From assembly GCA_930989465.1 (NCBI GenBank), contig CAKNLX010000004.1, positions 1-50,992 of the forward strand: 50,992 nt of DNA, written 5' to 3'. A model generated the notes under the pieces. The model was not told the DNA's origin, ran no database searches, and saw only the letters and a program-made list of their open reading frames with translations. The translations under genes and the position numbers were made by a program. This stretch comes from an uncultured Lactobacillus sp. (GTDB lineage: Bacteria > Bacillota > Bacilli > Lactobacillales > Lactobacillaceae). Positions 8,491 to 16,233 of the stretch are shown in pieces. Positions within the stretch are counted from its first letter, which is position 1; each line of letters opens with the position of its first letter.

Positions 8491-10071
8491 TTATATAGTT
8501 AAACAAATCTCACGATCAAAAATATTCCGCATTTCTTCATTAAAGTTATGTGCAATAAAGATAATCGTGGCATCGGTTTTAACTAATCGTTTCAAAATTC
8601 TCATTGTTGCAGCTTGGTCAATTGCACTTGTTCCTTCATCAATCAAGATTAGCTTACTATCATGAACCTTACTACGAGCTAAAACTATTTTTTGCCTTTG
8701 ACCACCTGAAACGTTTAATTTATTCAAATCAATTTCTGTTTCAATTCCATCTGGAAACTTCGATACGTCACTAGCTAGCTGCACATCGTTAATTGCTCCA
8801 GAAACAAATTGTTCTAGTTTATCATTAAACATCGTAATATTCTCGGCAATCGTCGCTGGGAACAGCACTGGAGATTGTGGCAAATAACCAATTTCGGCTA
8901 AATCTGGCTTAACTACTTTCCCACTCTCATCAAAGTATTCAATTTCACCATGAGTGGCTTTTTCTTCGCCTAAAATCAACTTAAATAAAGTACTCTTACC
9001 AGAACCAGAGTCACCAGTAAGTAAGACCTTTTCACCAGCATTAACTTGAATATCAGGGAAAGCTACTTCTTCACCGTTCTTAAATTTGATAGCTAAACCT
9101 TTAGTTGAAAACGACACTGGCTGTTTCAAATCAACCGATTTTTCATCAATGATCTTTTTCCTGGCCTGTAAAATTTGCTTACGCAAATCCTTAGTTGCCT
9201 TCATTCGACCGCCATAATCAGCTATTCCTTGAAGCGAAGCAAACATTGCTGAACTAAAGTTACCAATACTTGCAATTAAACCAAAAGCAGCCCAATTATT
9301 AACCACCAAAAATCCAGTTAACAGGAAAATCAATGCATCCCCAACTGAATAAGCCAATTGATTTAAATAGTCCAGTTTTTGATCTACCTTTTGTTTTTCA
9401 ACGTTAGCATTTTCCAATTTACCTGAACCCTTAGCAATCACGTCAAACAACTTTTGTCCTGCTAAATATCTGCGCAGTTCTGAAAGACCAATGAGCCAAT
9501 CACCCAATGTCTTCAGATACTTTTTATTTGCATCAGATACTAGACTGGTAACCTTCTGTAATTGCTTATCCATCAGTTTAGGCAAATAAATCTGCACTGC
9601 CGCAAAAATTAAACACGCAAGAAGTAAGCTCCATTGAAATGTAAACAGTGTAAGGGCTACGCTAAACACGCTAACGAGCATCCCTGCCACATAACGAAAT
9701 GAGTTTAGATAATCATTGTGTAGCAACGTTAAATCATTAGTCATTCTGTTCTGCACGCTGCCCGCATGATGACTCTTACCATCTTCAAAATAATGATCCG
9801 TCAATTCTTGCCTAATCAAATGAAGATACCTTTGCACGTGCTTTTGCCAGATAATTCCCGCAACATTATAAAAAAGATAGACTAAAACGTAACAGACAAT
9901 CTGCAAAACGGTCCAAAAGATGAACATCTGTAAGTTGCGATTACGTACTGCATTAAATTGCAGCGTTAAAAAGTAAGCTACCCCAATTTCACCTGCTGCA
10001 CCGGCCATTTGAAGTAAAAGTGCAATGCTAAAACTCCACGGATTTAATTTGAACAATTCTTTCCAGCTCAT
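8491..10071 (-). CDS. ABC exporter half-transporter (membrane and ATPase domains), second of a pair
   Basis: 526 residues: a type I exporter membrane domain with about six helices (1-285), then an ATPase domain. Seen: Walker A GDSGSGKST near 350, signature NVSGGQRQK near 457, Walker B LILIDEGTSA with Glu present, and the switch His in IFIAHN near 505. Both key catalytic residues look intact. The start ATG overlaps the stop of the upstream paralogue by one base (TAATG), so the two are translationally coupled and should form a heterodimer. Such pairs export peptides, drugs or lipids; the substrate cannot be read from the sequence. Confidence 0.9.
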   Translation of the reverse strand: MSWKELFKLNPWSFSIALLLQMAGAAGEIGVAYFLTLQFNAVRNRNLQMFIFWTVLQIVCYVLVYLFYNVAGIIWQKHVQRYLHLIRQELTDHYFEDGKSHHAGSVQNRMTNDLTLLHNDYLNSFRYVAGMLVSVFSVALTLFTFQWSLLLACLIFAAVQIYLPKLMDKQLQKVTSLVSDANKKYLKTLGDWLIGLSELRRYLAGQKLFDVIAKGSGKLENANVEKQKVDQKLDYLNQLAYSVGDALIFLLTGFLVVNNWAAFGLIASIGNFSSAMFASLQGIADYGGRMKATKDLRKQILQARKKIIDEKSVDLKQPVSFSTKGLAIKFKNGEEVAFPDIQVNAGEKVLLTGDSGSGKSTLFKLILGEEKATHGEIEYFDESGKVVKPDLAEIGYLPQSPVLFPATIAENITMFNDKLEQFVSGAINDVQLASDVSKFPDGIETEIDLNKLNVSGGQRQKIVLARSKVHDSKLILIDEGTSAIDQAATMRILKRLVKTDATIIFIAHNFNEEMRNIFDREICLTI

Positions 10072-11648
10072 TATTTACCCTCCAAGTGAATTTCACGATC
10101 AAACAACGCCCTTTGCTCTTCACTCAAGTTGTGTGCAATCATCAAAAGTGTTTCTTTGCCCTGCGTTAAATTACGTAAAATCTTCGTCGCACCCTTTTGA
10201 TCAATCGCACTAGTTGCTTCATCTAAATATAAAATTGACTTTTCATGAACCATTGCCCGCATTAAGACGACTTTTTGTTGCTGTCCGCCTGAAAGCAAAT
10301 TATGCTTTACTTCAATTTCAGTAGCTAATCCATCCTTTAGTTTTTCTTCATCATGAACAAAAGCATTTGCTTCAACTGCAGAATTAACACGATCGTTCAA
10401 TTTTGAATTAAACATTGTGATATTCTCCAAAATTGATGCGTCAAACATCGTTAAATCCTGTGCTAGATAGCCTATTTGATTAAAATCTGGATGAATAAGC
10501 TCATCATTTTTATTCTTATAAATTACCTCACCACTGCTTAGCTTAATTTGTCCTAACAATACTTTTAATAAAGTAGACTTACCGGTACCGCTATCGCCTA
10601 TAAGCAGAACTTTTTCACCACGGTTAATGACAAAATTAGGATAAGCAATCTTCTCACCATGCTCATATTGAACAGACAAACCTCTTACTTCAATTGAAGC
10701 AATTTCATCAATCGAATCATATTTCTTATCTGCTTCAATTTTTTGCAATTTGGCTAGCTGATCTCTCAAGGTCTTAGTTGATTTAAGCTGAATACACTTA
10801 GTTACACAACTATTTACACTGTAAAAGATCCCATTAGCAAAATAGCCAGCAGTTAGAATTGCACCTAAGCTCACTTGATGATTGAAAAACAAAATTCCTG
10901 CAATGACTGGTACGCCAACTCGGCCCATAACATCAAAGATGGCTGCAACCATCTCTACATAAATCATTGCTTTATCACGTTGATATTCACTTTGTTCAAG
11001 TTGATGGCTTGATTTGCCTATTTTCTTTTTTAAAACCGATTTATTTTTATATCTTCGAAGTTCTTCCAAACCATTGAACCAATTTTCAATTAGATTCAGA
11101 AATTGTGCATTCTTAGTAGAAACTCTTTTAGTTGCTTTGTTGGTATATTTTTCCAGCAACTTTGGCACTGCAATTGCGAAAAACGAAATCACCAGACTAT
11201 ATGCCACCAATATCCAATGGAAGGTAAACAAAGTCCCAATCGTTAAAATGACATAGATCAAATCACAAACAAAATAAAAATAAACATCATAGTAGTTTGT
11301 CTGGATCATTTGTAAATCGTTGCCCAAATGATTTTCCATATCTGCCACTTTATCTGGTTTCTGATAATAATGTTTAGCAATATTTTGCCGCACCTGATGA
11401 AATAAATTCTGCGTTTGCTTAGTATTTTGAACATTAGCAATATTGAAACTTGAATTGCAGATTTGACCAAAGACAAATTGCACAGCAATTAATTCAATAA
11501 ATAAAGCAAAGTTTCTTTGTGAAATTGCATTAAGTTCTGGACTAGTCAAGTACGTATAAAAAGTAGTCGTAGCTTGTGTGAGCGTGATTAAAAACAGTAC
11601 TAAAAATGCACGCTGATAGTTTGTTTTAAGATAATCTTTTAGACCCAT
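10071..11648 (-). CDS. ABC exporter half-transporter (membrane and ATPase domains), first of a pair
   Basis: 525 residues, same layout as its downstream partner: about six membrane helices (1-290), then Walker A GDSGTGKST near 350, signature LLSGGQQQK near 455, Walker B SILYLDEATSA, and LLMIAHN with the switch His. No peptidase C39 domain precedes the membrane domain, so it is not a bacteriocin-processing exporter. ATG follows CGAGGAAAAATA. It is preceded by a 330-base leader that contains a promoter, a seven-codon ORF and a strong terminator, which points to controlled read-through. Confidence 0.9.
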   Translation of the reverse strand: MGLKDYLKTNYQRAFLVLFLITLTQATTTFYTYLTSPELNAISQRNFALFIELIAVQFVFGQICNSSFNIANVQNTKQTQNLFHQVRQNIAKHYYQKPDKVADMENHLGNDLQMIQTNYYDVYFYFVCDLIYVILTIGTLFTFHWILVAYSLVISFFAIAVPKLLEKYTNKATKRVSTKNAQFLNLIENWFNGLEELRRYKNKSVLKKKIGKSSHQLEQSEYQRDKAMIYVEMVAAIFDVMGRVGVPVIAGILFFNHQVSLGAILTAGYFANGIFYSVNSCVTKCIQLKSTKTLRDQLAKLQKIEADKKYDSIDEIASIEVRGLSVQYEHGEKIAYPNFVINRGEKVLLIGDSGTGKSTLLKVLLGQIKLSSGEVIYKNKNDELIHPDFNQIGYLAQDLTMFDASILENITMFNSKLNDRVNSAVEANAFVHDEEKLKDGLATEIEVKHNLLSGGQQQKVVLMRAMVHEKSILYLDEATSAIDQKGATKILRNLTQGKETLLMIAHNLSEEQRALFDREIHLEGK

Positions 11649-11721
11649 TATTTTTCCTCGTTATTACTTTTACAACAAATTGACGAACTGTTTTACATCC
11701 CTAATCTGATTTGCCGCAAAG

Positions 11722-11757
11722 AAAAAGCACTGTCATTCGCATTCGAATTAACAGTGC
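11722..11757 (-). terminator. Strong hairpin terminator inside the ABC exporter leader
   Basis: Minus strand GCACTGT (11757-11751) pairs with ACAGTGC (11733-11727), with an inner ATTCG/CGAAT stem and an AATG loop, followed by TTTTT. It lies 74 bases before the exporter start and about 220 bases after the HAD gene stop. It may end HAD transcripts, or act as an attenuator for the exporter, or both. Confidence 0.8.
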
Positions 11758-11880
11758 AACAAATAAAGGTCGATTTTATAAAAAATCGCCTTAGATTCGC
11801 CTACTGCTAATACTGATTGCAAAAAATGGGTACATTAAATAAAGTGTCGCTAGTTCATTTTCTAATTAACAAATCAAGTA

Positions 11881-11904
11881 TTAGAGATTCAATAAGCGAA
11901 TCAT
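11881..11904 (-). CDS. Candidate 7-codon leader peptide
   Basis: ATG at 11904-11902, reading M-I-R-L-L-N-L then TAA at 11883-11881. AGAGG at 11920-11916 is an 11-base-spaced ribosome binding site. The ATTCGC of codons 2-3 can pair with GCGAAT in the terminator loop region or with GCGAATC at 11800-11794. Such a short ORF can arise by chance; the promoter and terminator on either side are what make it worth listing. Confidence 0.3.
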   Translation of the reverse strand: MIRLLNL

Positions 11905-11939
11905 AAAGCAATTTTCCTCTTTTTCTATAAGTTAATTAA

Positions 11940-11967
11940 ACTATAGCATGTATTTTTAATTTTACAA
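11940..11967 (-). promoter_or_regulatory. Candidate promoter of the ABC exporter leader
   Basis: Minus strand TTGTAA (11967-11962), 16-base spacer, TATAGT (11945-11940). Transcription would begin near 11933 and give a leader of about 285 bases. Confidence 0.5.
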
Positions 11968-11975
11968 GATAATTT

Positions 11976-12791
11976 TTATTTTTCTTCATCCAAGTACTTT
12001 TGCAATACTCTAAACACACCATTTTCGGTGTTGGCTGGAGCAATAAACTTAGCATGTTTCTTGACATTATCCATACCGTTAGCCATTGCATATGAATACT
12101 TAGCAAAATCAAGCATTGGAATATCATTACCGCCATCACCAAAGGCAATTAAGTCATCGCCGGTCATGCCCATTTTAGCAAGCAGACGCTCAAGACCACT
12201 ACCTTTACTTACGCCCTTAACATTAACGTCAATTGCAAAAGTAGCTGAAGCAAATGCTGAAATCTTATTATCATGATTCTTATTAAAGGCTTCTTCAACA
12301 TCAGCTGCATGCTTACTATCCATGCCAAAAGTAATTTGATAAATATCATCTTCTGGCAAATCATCCCAGTCATCAATCACATCACTATTACCAGCAAAAT
12401 ATGCCAAGAAGTCACGTTCATCCTTATCAATTTCACTGTGCAAGTAAGCAATATCTTTTTGAAAGACCATGGTTGCCATCTTGCCATACTTGGCTAGAAC
12501 CTCGTCGAGCAATTCTAAGACGTCTTGTCTATTCATTGGGTAGCTTGCGGCATCCTTGCCCTTAATGATCAAACGTGAACCGTTCAAGGTTACAAAATCC
12601 ATTCTATTGGCAAAGCTCTTGAAGTCTTGCTTTAAACGTACATAAGGTCTGTCTGAAGCAACGATAAAATGAACTCCACGCTTTTCAAATTCAGTTAAAA
12701 GTTGATCGAATTGTTCATGATCAAATTGCTTACGATCATCCAAAAAGGTACCATCCATGTCAACTGCGACTGCTTTAAATGGTAATGTCAT
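11976..12791 (-). CDS. Cof-type HAD-IIB phosphatase
   Basis: 271 residues from the ATG at 12791. An upstream in-frame TTG at 12818 is less likely because the conserved fold begins at once after this ATG (FKAVAVDMDGTFLDD). Seen: motif I DMDGTFLDD with the catalytic Asp pair near residue 12, a motif II Ser/Thr region (HFIVASDRP) near 50, and motif III/IV LIAFGDGGNDIPML near 215. The middle cap is of the Cof type. These enzymes dephosphorylate small phosphorylated metabolites such as sugar phosphates or flavin precursors; the substrate is not predictable here. It is followed by the exporter leader region on the same strand. Confidence 0.9.
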   Translation of the reverse strand: MTLPFKAVAVDMDGTFLDDRKQFDHEQFDQLLTEFEKRGVHFIVASDRPYVRLKQDFKSFANRMDFVTLNGSRLIIKGKDAASYPMNRQDVLELLDEVLAKYGKMATMVFQKDIAYLHSEIDKDERDFLAYFAGNSDVIDDWDDLPEDDIYQITFGMDSKHAADVEEAFNKNHDNKISAFASATFAIDVNVKGVSKGSGLERLLAKMGMTGDDLIAFGDGGNDIPMLDFAKYSYAMANGMDNVKKHAKFIAPANTENGVFRVLQKYLDEEK

Positions 12792-12862
12792 TCTCTTCAC
12801 TTCAAAAAATTTTTTCAACGGGTTTTATCTTATCATCTAAAGCCGCTCTCATGGCAAATATT

Positions 12863-13192
12863 TTATCTAATTTTCAACTGCATCCTCCTGCTCCTACGCC
12901 AAATTAGTATATTCATCGCAATCAAAACCACCGTGGTAATGACAAAGATCACATTATCATTCCAAAATTCCATCCAACCATACTTAGTAAGCGAACTTGG
13001 CGTAACTAGTTCAAGCACAAAGGCATAAATATAAGACACACCAAAAATGCCGGCAATCACACAATTAATTCCTGCTAAAAAGTACACCAAATATGCGCCA
13101 ATTTTTGCTCGATCTTTGAGTAAATGAATGCCAATGAGCATCAACACAAATGAAATGCATAATGGCAACACGTAAAATGTCCAAAAGCCCAT
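12863..13192 (-). CDS. Small integral membrane protein, unknown function
   Basis: 109 residues with three strongly hydrophobic segments: about 5-25 (FYVLPLCISFVLMLIGIHLL), 32-60, and 80-100 (VIFVITTVVLIAMNILIW), ending in a basic tail RRSRRMQLKIR that should lie in the cytoplasm. ATG follows GGAGGATATGTT, a strong site. No family recognised. It lies 70 bases upstream of the HAD gene on the same strand, so the two may be cotranscribed. Confidence 0.7.
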   Translation of the reverse strand: MGFWTFYVLPLCISFVLMLIGIHLLKDRAKIGAYLVYFLAGINCVIAGIFGVSYIYAFVLELVTPSSLTKYGWMEFWNDNVIFVITTVVLIAMNILIWRRSRRMQLKIR

Positions 13193-13417
13193 AACATATC
13201 CTCCATTTTTTTGAGATCATTATGTCCAACATTTTTAAATTTTTGGTTAAGCCGCGGTTAATTTTGCTTAAATTGTCAGGCAAACTTTTCAGAAGCTGTT
13301 ATCTTTTCTATACATTTTTTATCAAACTATAATAGGAATTAAAGGGAAAAGAAGGCGATCAGCTTGTACCAATGAAAGACAATATTATTAATATAGATGT
13401 AGATTGAAGGCATTTTT
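13193..13417. other. Intergenic region with possible divergent promoters
   Basis: No coding region is supported here. A TATAAT near 13328 on the plus strand is a possible -10 box for the broken gene that follows, but no clear -35 partner is visible. The stretch holds no hairpin with a T run. Confidence 0.4.
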
Positions 13418-14748
13418 ATGAAACCAGAAAAAGCTCTTGCACCAAAATAGGCATAAGCTTTCGAAGAATCACGTTAAAGAAGATCAATTAAATATTAGCT
13501 ATGTAAAAATAAATGATTTAAAAACAGCAAATAAGGCATCGGCCTTTAATATCGAACGAAGTCATCGATGAACAGCTCAATAAATATATGCATCCCAACT
13601 CTATCCACATTCGCTTAAAGCCTTACTTTGACTCTGGCACTTGGATCAAATGGATCGGTGTCTTGGGGGATGTAACTTTGCCGAATAAAACCAATCTCAA
13701 TGGCTCATTGTTGATCGATAAAATCTCCTGCTATTCAGATAAGGTGGAAATTCTCGACTACCATGCTTGGCTGAATGAGGTTAAAGACGTCAAGGTCGTT
13801 GATAGCGGTCGCTTGGTCTTTGCTAGATATTCCTTGCCTTATGTGGGCGACATTAAGAAGCTAGGTGAATTGCGCACTGATGATCAAATCAGCTTCTATA
13901 GCGAAGCTGCACCAAATAGCAGCAATTCGTTCAATATGGTAACCAACTTTGAATTGCTTACAGAGCATGATTTTATCCCGCTTCCATCTAACCCAAATGC
14001 CTTTTTAGGCTACATTATGTGGCGCCACCCAGAAGAAGGCGAATCGACTTACATCGCCAACTACCAAAACTGGGCTTTGGCTAAGCAGATCCATACTGAA
14101 GAGATCGATCATGAGATCGATTCAATTCGCCCTACTTCCAATTTAACTGAGCTTGAATTAGCCACCAATTTAAATATCGATCAAAAATTGATTGCCAACG
14201 CAAGAAAGCAAGGCTTGATCAAACCGGTTACCAGCAATGGACTAACCAGACGTTACGATAGCAATGCCTGGAACTTGCTTAGACAGGTTATCGGTGCCCA
14301 AGATAGTACGACGATTTATACTACGGATGATATCGTGAAAAAGACTGGCGTGGTCACTAAGCGTGAAATTCCGGTTAATAAGTCGCTGCATGAAGTAATT
14401 GAAAAAGCTGAAGCTGAAAATAAAGAAAAGCAAAAAGCTGAAGTAACTGAACCTAAGAAGCCAGCGATCAAGTTCATCAAGAGAGCTGAGCCAAAGCCAC
14501 AAATTACGGAACCTCAACCTAAAGTTGAAGAATCTACTCCAGCAGTTACAAGCTCTATCATTATTATTTCTACCTTTGCCGATGAAAAATATGACTATGT
14601 TGCAGCTGATGCCAATAAGGCAATCGCTGAAATCATGGCGGCTGCTGAAAAAACGATGGTTAACAAGATGCTGCAAGTTAAAGACCACACTACAGGTCAG
14701 CCTGCAATCATCTCTGTCAAGGCCATCATGAAGATGGAATGTAAGTAA
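13418..14748 (+). pseudogene. Unrecognised gene, frameshifted near the 5' end and cut by IS66 at the 3' end
   Basis: A start ATG at 13418 follows GAAGGC and reads MKPEKALAPK then stop. Coding sense resumes in a second frame (NHVKEDQLNISYVKINDLKT, to about 13550) and then in a third frame that stays open to 14748 (VIDEQLNKYMHPNSIHIRLK). The longest open part is 386 residues. Its N-terminal 200 residues match no family I know. A short helical stretch near 190-230 (LTELELATNLNIDQKLIANA) resembles a helix-turn-helix. A Lys/Glu/Pro-rich linker (about 270-320) and a short folded tail follow. The last sense codons and the TAA stop lie on the first bases of the IS66 terminal repeat at 14745, so the true C terminus is lost. 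Confidence 0.6.
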
Positions 14749-14770
14749 GCGTAAAAAACTGAAGTATCTT
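14745..14770 (+). repeat. Left terminal inverted repeat of IS66 element
   Basis: 26 bases beginning GTAAGCG, the hallmark of IS66-family ends, and a perfect reverse complement of 16133-16158. Confidence 0.9.
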
Positions 14771-14802
14771 AAAATACCGCCTTAGCTTGTGCTAAGATGG
14801 GG

Positions 14803-15810
14803 TTAATTATATTCAAAATTTATCTGCAGCTTGCCTGCACTTGCTTTGTCTGTCAGAGCTGATTCATTGGGTAATTTATAGAGCAAATATTTTAGATATT
14901 TTTCTGGATCTAAATCATTGCGTTTTGCAGTTTCAATCAAACTAAGAATGATAGAAGATTTGGCTCCGTTAAAACTCTGAGAGAATAACCAGTTCTTGCG
15001 CCCAATTACTAGCGTCTTGATTGCCCGTTCAGCTAAATTGTTGGATAAAACCGGCCGGCCATCTAATAAAGCATGCTTGAATGTTGTTTCATGATTCAAA
15101 GAATAAGCAAAAGCTTTTCCCAACTTGGAATTAAGCAGAGTCATTGCTTTATGTTTACGACACCAGTTAAAGAACTCTTCCATGAGTGGGGCTAGTTTCT
15201 TCTGACGTAACTGTAGACGCTCTTGGTTAGATAGGTTTTCCCAGTCTTTTTCTAGGGCAAACATTCTATCGCAATAACGTACGCCTTGATTAAATATTGA
15301 CTTGTTTGAGGCTTCGGGCGGAACGGCTTCGAAAAATTTTCTTCTGACATGAGCCCAGCAGCCAACTAAGGTAGCTTGGGCCAATTGACCACTGCGATGT
15401 GGATCATGATGATATAGAGTAATTGGTTTTTTCGCCTGCTTATCAGATAAAAAAGTCCAATAAAAAGTTTTTACTGTCTCACTTTCCAAGACGCGATAAG
15501 TGGTTTCATCTGCATGCAAGAACTTTTGCTCTAGCAGCTTTTCTTTAAGCAATTGATAAAGCGGCTCAAAGTAGTATTCTGTGGATTTAGTCTGCCAGTT
15601 AATAATATCTTGGCGCGTTACTGACAGCCCCATTTTTTGCCAGTCGTTCTCTTGACGATAGGCTGGTACTTTCAATTTATACTTTTGATAGAGAGTGTGA
15701 GCAATGATTGAAGCTGAGCCGTAACTGTGAGCCAGCGATGCTTTAGGTACCGGAGCCTTGACAATCTTCAGCAGCTCTTGACGAACTGACCAAGAGCCAA
15801 TTTCCTTCAT
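14803..15810 (-). pseudogene. tnpC: IS66 transposase TnpC, 5'-truncated
   Basis: 335 residues remain of a protein usually above 500. Visible: LHADETTYRVLE (first catalytic Asp region), the TLVGCWAHVRRKFFEA block, GRPVLSNNLAERAIKTLVIGRKNWLFS with the DDE glutamate region, and the final SLIETAKRNDLDPEKYLKYLL. The N-terminal helical and zinc-binding regions are gone: the open frame continues upstream as CQKEMKEIGSWSVRQELL, and after ELLKI another junction leads straight into the catalytic part, so at least two deletions are likely. It cannot move by itself. Confidence 0.88.
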
Positions 15811-15902
15811 TTCCTTTTGGCAGCCAGGCTATCGATTCCGCGCCTGATGTCAGTTCGGCCACAAACAATATAGACCTGTCCTAGGTCATAGAGGTTAATC
15901 AT
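15807..15902 (-). pseudogene. tnpB: IS66 TnpB fragment
   Basis: 31 codons beginning MINLYDLGQVYIVCGRTDIR, followed by RGIDSLAAK, the highly conserved start of IS66 Orf2 (TnpB). The rest is lost by fusion to the remains of tnpC near 15820; the frame stops at TGA 15809-15807, which overlaps the tnpC remnant ATG. Confidence 0.8.
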
Positions 15903-16076
15903 GATAAAACCTTACTCAAAATCTTGTTCAGGATATCAGAATCAATGGAACTATATAGATTGAGTTCAAGATTATTCTTTTTTTAAGCTGAGCAGCAAGT
16001 TATTACGTGGTGGACGTGTCTTTTTAGGCTTTTGTGGATGATCTAGAACCACAATAGGCTGTTGTTTTTCAAGCAT
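15899..16076 (-). pseudogene. IS66 first ORF, frameshifted at an A7 run
   Basis: ATG at 16076 after GGAGGCAAAGAAC. Reads MLEKQQPIVVLDHPQKPKKT and stops soon after a run of seven A. In the frame reached by one base shift the reading continues NNLELNLYSSIDSDILNKIL to a TGA that overlaps the tnpB ATG (ATGA), the typical coupling of IS66 genes. The A run indel, or a sequencing error there, is the simplest explanation; a programmed shift is possible but unsupported. Confidence 0.65.
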
Positions 16077-16132
16077 GTTCTTTGCCTCCTTAAGTTTATT
16101 AACTAAGAATAGCCGAAAAATGGAAGCTAAGA

Positions 16133-16158
16133 AAGATACTTCAGTTTTTTACGCTTAC
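16133..16158 (-). repeat. Right terminal inverted repeat of IS66 element
   Basis: 26 bases, the exact reverse complement of 14745-14770, ending CGCTTAC. Confidence 0.9.
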
Positions 16159-16181
16159 CACAAAACCAATAAGCAGGCAGC

Positions 16182-16225
16182 AAAAAGGCGGATGCCCTCA
16201 ATTCTTGAGATCATCTGCCTTTTTC
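16182..16225 (-). terminator. Terminator after the mucus-binding protein gene
   Basis: Arms 16187-16194 and 16212-16220 pair with one mismatch, with an inner CTCAA/TTGAG stem; runs of A and T on the two sides make it functional in both directions. It lies just after the stop of the adhesin gene. Confidence 0.8.
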
Positions 16226-16233
16226 TGGTTTAT

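Larger units (their letters stand above)
14745..16158 (-). mobile_element. IS66-family element, internally deleted
   Basis: Bounded by perfect 26-base terminal inverted repeats (14745-14770 and 16133-16158). Contains remnants of all three usual IS66 genes in the usual order on the minus strand: the short first ORF, tnpB and tnpC. The element is 1414 bases, well under the 2.3-2.7 kb usual for the family, because the end of tnpB and the start of tnpC are missing. The 8-base flanks (GAATGTAA left, CACAAAAC right) do not match, so there is no target duplication; one side was probably rearranged after insertion. Confidence 0.9.

Noticed and set aside
8276-8506. Minus-strand ORF with GEIRTHDPQFRR and YPAELPDH
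   Set aside because: It is the antisense of the tRNA-Arg gene; this peptide is a well-known annotation artefact.
11014-11256. Plus-strand ORFs opposite the ABC exporter genes
   Set aside because: No ribosome binding sites and no protein-like composition; shadows of the minus-strand genes.
15899-16076. Programmed frameshifting in the IS66 first ORF
   Set aside because: The needed shift is not the usual -1 on the A7 run, and the element is otherwise deleted, so a simple indel is more likely.
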